Shown: positions 35,465 to 43,951, counted from the first letter of the stretch. The stretch is DNA of 63,221 bases from Streptomyces sp. NBC_01264 (GCF_026340675.1 NZ_JAPEOX010000008.1:1-63221), one strand, 5' to 3'. Numbers and translations: made by a program. Notes: a model not told the origin generated them from the letters alone.

Positions 35465-36274
35465 ATGAACAGCGAGTCCTATATCTTGAGGTCAGCCCAC
35501 ACCGAAGAGCTGCAGAGGTTGTCAGAATTTTCTCGCATATACGACCCCGGCACGCATCGATTTTTGCGTGAAATCGGCATCAGACCAGACTGGCAGTGCC
35601 TCGAAGCAGGCGCCGGCACCGGCACCATAGCAGCGTGGCTGGCGTCATTCGTTGGCATAGGCGGATCGGTCTTGGCCACCGACACCAAACCAGCCTTGCT
35701 GGAGAATGCCGCGAAAGATCATGAGTTCACCGCAATTTACCACGACCTCACGCAGGACTCGCTAGCTGAGAACGCCTACGACCTGGTGCACTGTCGAGCA
35801 GTACTGGAACATCTAGACAGCGCCGACCAGGCGTTCCACTCCCTTGCTGGGGCAACGAACGCGGGGGGCTGGCTCGTCATCGAATCCCACGACCTGTCAC
35901 CCTCCTCGATCGACTTGGTCTGCCGTCATACGCGCAGCGACCTGGCTCCGACCGTCTCCAAATTTCTTGAGCTCGGAGCACAGGCCATGAGTCGATTCGG
36001 CGCAACACCAGAATACGGAAGCAAGTTGCTCCACAATTTTCTCGATGCCGGGTTCATCGAATTGACGCTGGAGACGCACGCCTATCCGTTCGCAGGGGGA
36101 GCGGAAAGCCTGTTCTCCCTCAGTCTTTCCCAAGTCGAAGAAGCACTGCTCGGAAGTGGCGCAATGACGCAATCGGAATATGAAGAAGCGCTGGCGGTCT
36201 TCAATAATCCCGATTCAGAATTTCTCACCCCCCTTCTCGTCAGCGTCCGAGGGCGGGCCCCCACCCGCAGCTGA
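35465..36274 (+). CDS. SAM-dependent methyltransferase (class I)
   Basis: 269 residues from ATG with a GGAGAG site. Rossmann-type fold: motif I QCLEAGAGTGTIAAWLASF (E47-G53), the acidic end of strand 2 LATDTKPALLENA, and motif IV-like YDLVHCRAVLEHLDSADQAF. It starts SYILRSAHTEELQRLSEFSR, like UbiE/Methyltransf_11 small-molecule enzymes. Co-directional with the cyclase and P450, so it probably O-methylates a hydroxyl or acid introduced by the P450. Methylation of the prenyl diphosphate before cyclisation (as in 2-methylisoborneol or sodorifen pathways) is an alternative. Last gene before IS630. Confidence 0.88.
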   Translation: MNSESYILRSAHTEELQRLSEFSRIYDPGTHRFLREIGIRPDWQCLEAGAGTGTIAAWLASFVGIGGSVLATDTKPALLENAAKDHEFTAIYHDLTQDSLAENAYDLVHCRAVLEHLDSADQAFHSLAGATNAGGWLVIESHDLSPSSIDLVCRHTRSDLAPTVSKFLELGAQAMSRFGATPEYGSKLLHNFLDAGFIELTLETHAYPFAGGAESLFSLSLSQVEEALLGSGAMTQSEYEEALAVFNNPDSEFLTPLLVSVRGRAPTRS

Positions 36275-36460
36275 AACGGGCGAACGAGATGGCGGATTCA
36301 ACCGGTCAGCGCAAAGAGTCCTGTGAGATGGCGTACTGATCTTTGATGCCGTGTTTGATGATCTGGGCAGGTTCGGTATGCCGGGTGTATGGGGACTCGA
36401 ACTCGTGCGTCGTTGAGCCCAGTTGATTTGGAGCGGCGACGTTTGCAGGCGGCTGATTTA

Positions 36461-37444
36461 GACCGACCGGCAAATGGATCACTTGAGGCGTCGGGTGGTG
36501 GGGCGGTCGGCCCAGCGGTAGCGGCTCGTTGCTCGACGGATGAGCATGCGGAGCGTGACGAGGGCGGCGGCCAGGTACAGGTAGAAGTCCACGATGCTGC
36601 CGCTCTTCTCTGTGCAGCGCCGCAGCTTGCCGTAGTCGTTCATCCACGAGTGCGTGCGCTCGACCACCCAGCGCTTGCCGGCTTGGATCGGGGCTGGCAC
36701 GCCCTTACGCGCGATCTCGGCCGTGAATCCCAACTCGGCTATAAGCGCACGGGACGTGGTGCTGTCGTAGCCGCGGTCGAGGTTGACGTTGACCGCCGTC
36801 GGCATTGCGCCGACCTGTGCCTTCGCCGCCTCCAGGGTGGGGCCCAGCAGGGGTGAGTCGTGCCGGTTCGCGCCGGCGGAGACGATTCCGATCGGGACAC
36901 CGCAGGCGTCGGAGGCGACCGAGCGTTTCAGTCCTTGCTTGCCCCGGTCGACCGGGGAGCGTCCCGCCTTCTCACCGCCGGACGGGGCCTTGGTGATGCA
37001 GCCGTCCACCGAGATCTCGCCCAGCCCGAGACCGATCATCCGGTCGTGCGCCTCGAGAGCCAGTGCGTGGACCTTCTCGGATATCCCCAGTTCAGACCAC
37101 TCCTTGACGCGGCGTCTGATGGTGCGGTCGGAGCATCCGGGGGTGGAGATGCGCTCGTAGCCTGAGCCGTGGACCAGCGCGAGCACGACGTGCTCGAAGA
37201 CCGTCCGGTCAGCGATCCGGCGGCGGTGGCAGCCCAGCGGGTGGTCCGCAGCGAACTCTCGCCGGGCGGGCAGGAGTGCGGAGAACTGGTCCCAGAGGGG
37301 TTCGAGCAGGCAAGATGGCAGCGCGGGCACGGCCGTCCTTCGTGATCACTGAGCGTAGAGAACTCCATGATCACGTGGACCCGTGCCCGCACTGCATCCA
37401 CCGCGCTCGATCACTCGACAGAGGCTGCCTATTGCCGGTCGGTC
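36461..37444 (-). mobile_element. IS5-family element inserted in IS630
   Basis: 984 bp with perfect 13-bp inverted repeats GACCGACCGGCAA/TTGCCGGTCGGTC and a TTA target duplication (36458-36460, 37445-37447). The uninterrupted sequence is visible in copy 1 near 24104. Confidence 0.93.
36479..37330 (-). CDS. IS5-family transposase
   Basis: 283 residues. Motifs: LGEISVDGCITKAPSGGEKA (first Asp), VNVNLDRGYDSTTSRALIAE (second Asp) and KRWVVERTHSWMNDYGKLRR (Glu), the IS5/IS427-like arrangement. Intact frame and intact ends with a clean target duplication: the least altered mobile element in the window and likely a recent arrival. Confidence 0.92.
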   Translation of the reverse strand: MPALPSCLLEPLWDQFSALLPARREFAADHPLGCHRRRIADRTVFEHVVLALVHGSGYERISTPGCSDRTIRRRVKEWSELGISEKVHALALEAHDRMIGLGLGEISVDGCITKAPSGGEKAGRSPVDRGKQGLKRSVASDACGVPIGIVSAGANRHDSPLLGPTLEAAKAQVGAMPTAVNVNLDRGYDSTTSRALIAELGFTAEIARKGVPAPIQAGKRWVVERTHSWMNDYGKLRRCTEKSGSIVDFYLYLAAALVTLRMLIRRATSRYRWADRPTTRRLK

Positions 37445-38712
37445 TTATTCGAACAGGGGATGCGGCAGAGCAAGGTCGCCCAGATGCTCGGGGTGACGCC
37501 GCAGGCGGTCAGCCTGTGGCGGCGGGCCTGGGCTGAGGGCGGCCGTCGGGCCCTGCTGTCCAGGGGGCCGGGCGGCAGTTCGTATCTGAGCGCGGAGCAG
37601 GAGCGGGAGCGGGAGCTGGAGGGTCTTCTGCGGGCGGGGCCGACGGCGTACGGCTGGGAGGATCAGCGGTGGACCCTGGCCCGGGTCGGGGTCCTGATCG
37701 AGGAGCGGTTCAAGGTCCGCTACGAGGTCTCCGGGGTGTGGCGGCTGTTGGACCGTCTGGGCTGGTCGTGGCAGGTGCCGAAGGTGCGGGCCGTGGAGCG
37801 TAGCGAGGAGGCGATTGCCGCATGGCGCACGGAGACGTGGCCGGCGGCCTCCCATCCGCGCAGGTCACAGCCACAGGCGGGTGGGTCTGCTTCGAGGACG
37901 AGGCCGGAGCCTGGCTGAACGGGCCCATCCGCCGCACCTGGGGCAAGGCCGGGCAGACCCCGGTGCTACGGCTGTCCGGGAAACGCAACGACAAGATCAG
38001 CATGGTCGCGTGGATCTGCTTCAAGGAGGGCACGGAGCCCCGGATGATCTATGCGGTCAAGCCGTCGGGCGGCTACACGAAGAAGGACTTCCCACGCTTC
38101 CTCGCCCTGCTCCACCGCCGGCTGGACGGCCCGGTCACCCTCGTCTGGGACAACTACTCCAGCGGCCTTGTCACGTTGTCGGGGCAGGGTGAGATGATCT
38201 TCGGGTTGTCCGTCCGGTGAGGGGTGGGGTTCGTGTCGTCCAGCACGCCGTCGTATGCGAATCACCGTTACCCGGTGGAGATCATTTCGCACTGTGTGTG
38301 GCTGTACTTCCGCTTCCCCCTCAGCTTCCGTGAGGTGGAGGAGATGATGCTCGAGCGGGGCGTGATCGTCTCGTACGAGAGCATCCGCCGGTGGTGTCTG
38401 AAGTTCGGCCAGGCCTACGCCAACGCGCTGCGCCGCAGGCGCCCGCAGCCCGGCGACAAGTGGCATCTCGACGAGGTGTTCATCAAGATCGGCGGGAAGC
38501 AGAAGTACTTGTGGCGGGCCGTCGATGCCGACGGAAACGTCCTCGACATCCTCGTCCAGAGCCGGCGTGACAAGGCTGCGGCCAGGCGTTTCTTCCGTCG
38601 GCTCCTCACCTCCACCGGGCAGGTACCCCGGGTGGTCGTGACCGACAAGCTGAGGTCGTACGGGGCAGCGCACCGGGAAGTGATGCCCTCCGTGGAGCAC
38701 CGTGCCCACAAG

Positions 38713-40571
38713 GGATCCTGCTGGCCAAATGTCGTGTCCTGCGGTGAGGGCGGGCGGTTGGCATGGTGGTGGCCGGTTCTGTCGTTCCCGGCTGGTGGGG
38801 TGGGAGTCATGTCGTTGCTGCCGGAGCAGTGGCCCGAGGTCCCTGAGGTGACGGTGCGGGTCGCGCGGGCGGTGGCTGGTCGTGGGGCGCCGCCGTTGGC
38901 TATGCGGGTGCGGGATGAGCTGGGCGGGCTGTTCGCGGATGCCGAGTTCGCCGGGGCGTTCGGTCTGCGGGGCCGGCGGGGCTGGTCGCCGGGGCGGCTG
39001 GCGATGGTGACGGTGCTGCAGATGGCGGAGAACCTGACCGACCGCGCCGCCGCCCACCGGGTCCGGTTCGACCTGTCGTGGAAGTACTGCCTTGGCCTGG
39101 AGTTGGAGGACGTCGGCTTCGATGCCTCGGTGCTCTCGGAGTTCCGCACCCGGGTGGTCGAGCACGGCCTGGAGGAGCGGGTACTGGATCTGCTGCTGGC
39201 GGCATTGAAGGGCAAGGGCCTGGTCAAGGCTGGGGGTAAGCAGCGGACCGACTCCACCCACGTGCTGGCGGCGGTGCGGGACCTGAACCGCCTCGAGCTG
39301 TGCGGGGAGTCGGTGCGGGCCGCGCTGGAGGCGCTGTCCGCCGCGGCCCCGCACTGGGTGGCGCAGGCCGTGGACGTCCGTGGGTGGAACCGCCGCTACG
39401 GGCGGCGCATCGACGAGAGCTGGCGTCCCGCCAGCTCCAAAGCCAAGCGGGACGAACTCGTACTGGACTACGGCCGTGACGCGGTGGCCCTGCTGCGGGC
39501 GGTCCACAACCCTCACTCGCCCCTGTGGCTGCGCGAGCTGCCCGCGGTCCAGGTCCTGCGCCGGATCACTGTGCAGAACTACCTGGTCACCACCGGCGGC
39601 GACGGGCGGGAGGTGGTCAAGCGGCGGGAGGCGGACAAGGAGGGTCTCCCGCCCGGCAGACTGCGCCTGGCCTCGCCCTACGACCTCGACGCCCGCAACG
39701 GCACCAAGAACGCCCTACACTGGACCGGGTACAAACTGCACATCAGCGAGGTCTGCCAGCGGCCCCGGCCCGGCGGAGGGACCCCGCGGCCGGGACGCCG
39801 GGCGCGTCCGGACATCCCGAACGTGATCACACATGTCGCGACCACGGACGCGACCGTGCCCGATGTGAAGCTGGTCGAGCCCGTCCACCGGGCCCTCGCC
39901 GACCGGGGCCTGCTGCCCGCCGAGCACTACCTCGACTCCGGCTACGCAAGCGCGGAACTCCTCGCCGGGGCCCGGGCCGCCTTCGGGATCACCCTGGTCG
40001 CACCGCTCCTGGCGGGCACCTCCCGCCAGGACCGGGAGAACGCCGGTTACCAGCGCGAAGCCTTCACCATCGACTGGGACGCCGAGCAAGCCACCTGCCC
40101 CCAGGGCGCCACCAGCAGGTTCTGGAGCCCGGCCCGGCAACACGGCCGCGAAGGGATCGCGGTCCGCTTCGACGAGGCCGACTGCGGCCCCTGCCCGGTC
40201 AGAGCGGCATGCACCGACGCCACACGCCAGGGCCGCCAGCTCACCCTGCGCCCACGGGACCTGCAGGAACTGATCAACACGAACCACGCCGCCCAGCAGG
40301 ACGCCGACTGGCAGACCACATACGCCCTGCGCGCCGGCGTCGAGGGCACCATCCGCCAGGCCACAGCCGTCACCGGTAACCGCAGGGCCCGCTATCGCGG
40401 CCTCGCGAAGACCCACCTCGAACACGTCTACTCCGCCGTCGCCCTCAACCTCATCCGCCTCGACGCCTGGTGGAACAACCAACCCCTCGACCACACCCGC
40501 ACCAGTCACCTCGCGAGACTTGACCTCACCCTCACGGCCTGACTGCCCCCCACATTTGGCCAGCAGGATCC
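38713..40571 (+). mobile_element. IS1182-family element, copy D
   Basis: CACAAGG duplicated at both edges, same site as copies B and C, but the host is a type-a IS6 here. Confidence 0.93.
38809..40542 (+). CDS. IS1182-family transposase
   Basis: 577 residues, identical in translation to copies A-C; ATG with GTGGGAG. All catalytic motifs present. Confidence 0.93.
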   Translation: MSLLPEQWPEVPEVTVRVARAVAGRGAPPLAMRVRDELGGLFADAEFAGAFGLRGRRGWSPGRLAMVTVLQMAENLTDRAAAHRVRFDLSWKYCLGLELEDVGFDASVLSEFRTRVVEHGLEERVLDLLLAALKGKGLVKAGGKQRTDSTHVLAAVRDLNRLELCGESVRAALEALSAAAPHWVAQAVDVRGWNRRYGRRIDESWRPASSKAKRDELVLDYGRDAVALLRAVHNPHSPLWLRELPAVQVLRRITVQNYLVTTGGDGREVVKRREADKEGLPPGRLRLASPYDLDARNGTKNALHWTGYKLHISEVCQRPRPGGGTPRPGRRARPDIPNVITHVATTDATVPDVKLVEPVHRALADRGLLPAEHYLDSGYASAELLAGARAAFGITLVAPLLAGTSRQDRENAGYQREAFTIDWDAEQATCPQGATSRFWSPARQHGREGIAVRFDEADCGPCPVRAACTDATRQGRQLTLRPRDLQELINTNHAAQQDADWQTTYALRAGVEGTIRQATAVTGNRRARYRGLAKTHLEHVYSAVALNLIRLDAWWNNQPLDHTRTSHLARLDLTLTA

Positions 40572-40896
40572 ACAAGGGCTTGAACAACCGGGCCGAGAAC
40601 TCCCACCAGCCAACGAGGCAGCGGGAACGCGCGATGAAAGGGTTCCGCAGCCCGGGTGGGGCGCAACGGTTCCTGGCCGCGTTCACCGGAATCTCACCCC
40701 ACTTCCGGCCCCCACCGGCACCTGATGACCGCCGGCGGCCACCGCTTCGAGATGATGATCCGCTTCACCGTCTGGAACCAGATCACCGGCAGCACGAGGA
40801 GCCTGCTTGCCGCGGCCTGAATTACGCCCTCTACCAGGCCCTGGCACACCCTGACGCGCAATCAAACGATCACGCCGCCGACAACGTGACAGTGCC

Positions 40897-41098
40897 CGAT
40901 GCCCCGCTCGAGCATCATCTCCTCGACCTCGCGGAAGGAGAGGGGGAAGCGGAAGTACAGCCACACACAGTGCGAAATGATCTCCACCGGGTAGCGGTGA
41001 TTCTTGTACGACGGCACCACAGACGACACGAACCCCACCCCTCCCGGACACCGACAACCCAAAGATCATCCCAGACCGCCGAACAAGGTGACGGTGCC
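40897..41098 (-). mobile_element. IS6-family (type c) 5'-end fragment
   Basis: Encodes VVPSYKNHRYPVEIISHCVW through MMLERGI on the minus strand plus the terminus CAAGGTGACGGTGCC. It abuts the IS6 at 40896 on the left. Confidence 0.82.
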
Positions 41099-41199
41099 AT
41101 CCGAAGCCGTGCGGTCCACCGGGGAGCAACGAACCAGAGAGCGACCACGATGTAGAGACCGGTTGCCCAGTGAGGTTCTGCGAAGACATCTTTCAGCAT
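41099..41199 (-). pseudogene. truncated small membrane protein gene
   Basis: A possible start MLKDVFAEPHWATGLYIVVA with one hydrophobic span (GLYIVVALWFVA) and then basic residues, cut after about 34 codons by the IS6 end. Weak ribosome site. It resembles one-span plasmid proteins but is too short to assign. Confidence 0.4.
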
Positions 41200-41422
41200 G
41201 AGCAGATCGTCCCGCCCGGCAGTGACATCGCAGGCCGAGTCCCCTCGTCTTCATGCCCCGGCCCACCTCCCTGACACGGAACACAGGTCCGGAGAACTCA
41301 GGCGCCCGCTTCGGGGCTGCGGCGAATATACTGGGGTCACCAAGTTGCTCAGGCACGAATGGCCCCCACCGATGGTGGGGGCCATTCACTTGTCCGCGGA
41401 CGGACGGTGGGATGCCCCGTCC
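41200..41422. other. non-coding region with a perfect hairpin
   Basis: ATGGCCCCCACC at 41358-41369 and GGTGGGGGCCAT at 41374-41385 form a perfect 12-bp stem with a 4-base loop. This is probably the terminator of the leftward replicon operon, whose last stop is at 41423. Confidence 0.6.
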
Positions 41423-41839
41423 TCAGGCGACCTGCAGCTTCGGCCTGCCCGTCGGGGCCGGCGGGGCCTGGTGGTACGTCGGCAGCTTCAGGTTCGGCAG
41501 GTCCCCCGCCTGGATGCGGGTGAGGGCCGCGCGGAACGCCGCCTCCATCGCCTCCGGCGAGTCGTACTTAGCCGCCAGCGGGTGGAGCCGGTACGAGTTG
41601 CCCGTGCGCTCCTCGCTGGGCGGCCGCAGCACGATGTTCAGGTCGCACAGCGGCGCCATGAGCCCGCTGATGGCCTGCGGGGTGACCCCGTACTCGGCGG
41701 CCATGTCCTTCTGCCGGACCGGCAGCGTTCCCCCGAAGTCGCTGCGGGAGACGAGGTACTGGAGGAACTTGACGGCGGACCCTGACAGCGGCAGGGCCCA
41801 GATGCGCTCCGCAACGATCGGAGACATGACGTTAGCCAT
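41423..41839 (-). CDS. winged-helix DNA-binding protein of the replicon
   Basis: 138 residues from ATG with GAGGAAGG upstream. A MarR/winged-helix-like core: LSGSAVKFLQYLVSRSDFGG, LPVRQKDMAAEYGVTPQAIS (recognition helix) and GLMAPLCDLNIVLRPPSEER (wing), with a Pro-rich tail. Third gene of a coupled leftward operon after the RepL-like gene; its ATG overlaps the stop of the 40-codon ORF. It may be a second replication protein or copy-number regulator (inference from position). Confidence 0.75.
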   Translation of the reverse strand: MANVMSPIVAERIWALPLSGSAVKFLQYLVSRSDFGGTLPVRQKDMAAEYGVTPQAISGLMAPLCDLNIVLRPPSEERTGNSYRLHPLAAKYDSPEAMEAAFRAALTRIQAGDLPNLKLPTYHQAPPAPTGRPKLQVA

Positions 41840-41954
41840 GGGGGGACAGCCTTCCTCGTGAACGGTCGCCTGTGTACGGGCCGTACGGGCCGTGCTTGCT
41901 GCTGGACGTGCCGTACCGGCTGTACGGGCCGTACTGGTCTTGCAGCGCTATCAC
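41832..41954 (-). CDS. 40-residue Tyr-Gly-Pro-repeat ORF in the replicon operon
   Basis: The GTG at 41954 shares GTGA with the upstream stop, and the TAA at 41834-41832 lies inside the downstream gene's first codons. The encoded peptide contains QYGPYSRYGTSSSKHGPYGP and YTGDRSRGRL: four Tyr-Gly repeats from a GTACGG-rich DNA repeat. It may be a real coupled peptide, a translational bridge, or a repeat array in DNA that happens to be open. Confidence 0.5.
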   Translation of the reverse strand: MIALQDQYGPYSRYGTSSSKHGPYGPYTGDRSRGRLSPHG

Positions 41955-42652
41955 CCGGTCCTCTTCCTGGTGCCGAAGCTCTCGTCGACCCCGAAGTCGA
42001 GCTCCAGCTCCTCCTGATGGGCGCCTTCCGGCCCCATCGCGTACGGGAACGCCTCCGGGTCGTGCGCGTGCTTCTCGGCAATGTCGGCGAGCACCTCGTG
42101 CTGCGCCGTGCTGTTGCCGTGGAACCACAACCGCACGTTGATCTGGATCCGGCCGTTGCCGGCCTTCTCCACCCAGTTGTAGCCGCACAGCGCCTGGACC
42201 GCACGGTTGACCGTGGAACGCGTGATCATCTTGCCGCCCTTCTGGCCGGCGACCTTGTTCAGTCCGTCCGTGATCTCCTGCTGCGTGTACGGGGTGATGC
42301 CGGTGCCCGGCACCTGTCCCCCGGCCACGAAGAGGAACACGCACAGCTGGGACTTGGTGATGCTGTTCGCGACGGCCAGCTGCGCCAACAGCTGCGTGAA
42401 CCAGTTGCTGGCCAGGCTGTATCCGGCACCCCCGGCCATGTCGTGGACGGCCTTCGGGTCTGCCGCGTACTCGAAGTGGACTCCCTTGAGCCGACGACGG
42501 CCGCTGGGGTCGGTGGCCTCGGCCACCTTCTCCCCGAGCTGCTGACCGAGGACAGCCAGGATGTCGCCGTACTCGGCTTCGTTCCCCTCGGCAGTGGGGA
42601 CGGGGACAGGCCGGGGCCCGCGCCGACGACGGGCGGGCGGATCAGATGTCAC
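41951..42652 (-). CDS. plasmid replication initiator-like protein (RepL-type winged helix)
   Basis: 233 residues. The start is set by a textbook AACAAGGAGG five bases before GTG 42652; the frame is open to 42733 but has no site there. After a basic Pro/Arg N-terminus come NWFTQLLAQLAVANSITKSQ, LCVFLFVAGGQVPGTGITPY, TQQEITDGLNKVAGQKGG and ITRSTVNRAVQALCGYNWVE, a winged-helix fold with the T-Q-x-E-I ... S-T-V-x-R-A pattern of RepL-like initiators, then acidic C-terminal residues. Repeats and a dyad lie just upstream, as expected for a rep gene next to its origin. The family assignment is by pattern only. Confidence 0.65.
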   Translation of the reverse strand: MTSDPPARRRRGPRPVPVPTAEGNEAEYGDILAVLGQQLGEKVAEATDPSGRRRLKGVHFEYAADPKAVHDMAGGAGYSLASNWFTQLLAQLAVANSITKSQLCVFLFVAGGQVPGTGITPYTQQEITDGLNKVAGQKGGKMITRSTVNRAVQALCGYNWVEKAGNGRIQINVRLWFHGNSTAQHEVLADIAEKHAHDPEAFPYAMGPEGAHQEELELDFGVDESFGTRKRTG

Positions 42653-42696
42653 AGGACCTCCTTGTTGCTCAGGCGGTCCGAGACTATCCAAAAAAT

Positions 42697-42709
42697 CAAG
42701 CAGAGCTTG
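42697..42709 (-). terminator. attenuator-like hairpin in the rep leader
   Basis: CAAGC-TCT-GCTTG followed on the minus strand by ATTTTTTGG, 45 bp upstream of the rep start. An intrinsic-terminator shape inside a leader suggests transcriptional attenuation of rep. Confidence 0.5.
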
Positions 42710-42779
42710 TCTTTTGGTACGTCGGCGCGTCAAAAGTAGCCCCTACGTGGAGTCTCTGTGGGGCCCTGTTCGACCGGGG

Positions 42780-43020
42780 AAGCAAAAGTACACGGTACGT
42801 GTAGTTATTTTTCGAGCAAGCCCCAAAAGTACACGACTCCTTGACTTACATGTGTCGTGATGGCGACACATTCGGGCTTCCGAGCGTTCGAGCCGAGGGT
42901 CGATCGACGGCCTTGGTCCGACTCTCTGACCTGCGGCGATCCGGAGCCTGTTGGCGCTCCCAGAAAGTACACCGGTGTTTGAGTTTTCCGCGGAATGTGC
43001 TCGCCAGGTACACATTCCGG
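42780..43020. repeat. candidate replication origin: GTACAC repeats and dyads
   Basis: AAAAGTACAC at 42784-42793 and 42825-42834, AAAGTACAC at 42964-42972 (extended to the palindrome ACACCGGTGT), and GTACAC at 43008-43013. Local composition is less GC-rich than the surroundings. Iteron-like, directly upstream of the RepL-like gene. Confidence 0.55.
42990..43019. repeat. 9-bp perfect inverted repeat in the candidate origin
   Basis: CGGAATGTG (42990-42998) and CACATTCCG (43011-43019) with a 12-base loop that contains part of a GTACAC repeat. Confidence 0.75.
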
Positions 43021-43589
43021 AGCACCAAAGGTGTCCTGGGGAACACATACCCTTCGACAAACCAGCAGGTCAGAGGCTTAAAAACGCCGAGCCCTCTTAC
43101 TAAAGAGCGCAACTGGACCGACGGCACCAGCACACACCCCACCTCGCGCAGCGTCGGCTGCGGGAGGTGCTGGCTGGTGGTGCATCACCAGCGAAGTGCT
43201 CCTCGCGACACACTCCTGCTCCCCAGCACTGAGGGTGCAAGGCACGCTCCGTTCCCCACGGTTGTCTCGATTCTTCCGCCCCGACCTGCCGCTGCTCCGA
43301 CCCATCTCCGACCGGTACCACCGAAAGTCAGCCACGACGATGCCGTCCGTCGAACGAGCACGCACGCGTATGCACGGCAACCCATTCCCGGTTCTCGCCA
43401 CGATGCAATGTCTTGCGAACCTGACCGAACCCGCCGGCCGCCAATGTTCCCCAGCTACTCCGTCGGGGCACCGGAAGCCCCTCAGGGCTGAGGAGCTGCC
43501 GACCCCCGCGCACTTCAACCGAACAGGTACCTGGGCGGGTGGTTCGGTCATTGCGGATGAGATCAGCCAAAAAACGACCCACAGAACGG
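43021..43589. other. region between the candidate origin and the IS110 fragment
   Basis: Open frames on both strands here lack ribosome sites and look like shadows. No RNA gene or repeat is identified; possibly part of the replication region or decayed coding sequence. Confidence 0.35.
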
Positions 43590-43951
43590 TGCCTGAGGCC
43601 CCCGATCTCTCAGACGTCTTGGACCTGGGCGACGAGGTGACCTGGGGCATCAACCTGGCCGACGGCGGAGCCGCCCTGGCCATCACGATCCTCCTCAACC
43701 ACGACCAGCCGGTGCTCTACCTCTCCGGCCGTGCCATCAACCGTGGGTCCGACGGCTACCGGGGTGAAGGCAAGACCGATGCCAAAGATGCAGCCGTCAT
43801 CGCCGACCAGGTCCGTGTCCGGCGGGATCTGCAGCACTTACGGATTGGCGATGCGATTGCCGCCGATCTCAAAATCCTCACGGGCCGGCGCATGGACCTG
43901 GTCGCCGACCGCACCCGCACCGTCAACCGCCTCCGAGCTCAGCTGAGGTGA
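43590..43951 (+). pseudogene. IS110-family transposase, N-terminal DEDD fragment
   Basis: PDLSDVLDLGDEVTWGINLA, DGGAALAITILLNHDQPVLY, EGKTDAKDAAVIADQVRVRR and GRRMDLVADRTRTVNRLRAQ match the IS110 DEDD domain (the K-T-D-A-K-D motif). It lacks the true N-terminus and ends at a stop created at the join with IS3; the C-terminal Ser domain is missing. Confidence 0.85.

Larger units (their letters stand above)
36336..38163 (+). pseudogene. IS630-family transposase (copy 2), split by IS5 and cut by IS6
   Basis: The same left end as copy 1, after a TA. The gene is broken at LQAADL by IS5 (36461-37444), resumes at LFEQGMRQSK, and runs on in a second frame from 37822 (GGWVCFEDEAGAWLNGPIRR, VWDNYSS) until an IS6 end at 38164. 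The frame change between the two parts occurs at the same place in copy 1. It has one extra GGGAGC unit (QERERELE) relative to copy 1. Confidence 0.88.
38224..40820 (+). pseudogene. IS6-family transposase (type a), interrupted and frameshifted
   Basis: Two lesions: IS1182 at the HKG codons, and an extra C in TTCCGGCCCCCACC (near 40706; intact copies have one C fewer), which shifts the last 38 codons out of frame. Confidence 0.9.
38164..40896 (+). mobile_element. IS6-family element (type a) split by IS1182 copy D
   Basis: Full-length ends GGCCTTGTCACGTTGTCGG and CCGACAACGTGACAGTGCC. Its left end sits directly in the IS630 transposase gene. Confidence 0.9.

Noticed and set aside
27842..38163. 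Simple composite transposon carrying the terpene cluster
   Set aside because: Flanking elements differ (an unassigned/IS256-like fragment on the left, IS630 on the right) and no shared target duplication is visible. The nearest IS6 copies (27343 and 38164) are of different types, so mobilisation as one unit is not shown.
37966..39516. 516-codon minus-strand ORF antisense to IS6 and IS1182
   Set aside because: The same Gly/Arg/His-rich antisense translation recurs at every IS1182/IS6 copy, so it is a shadow.
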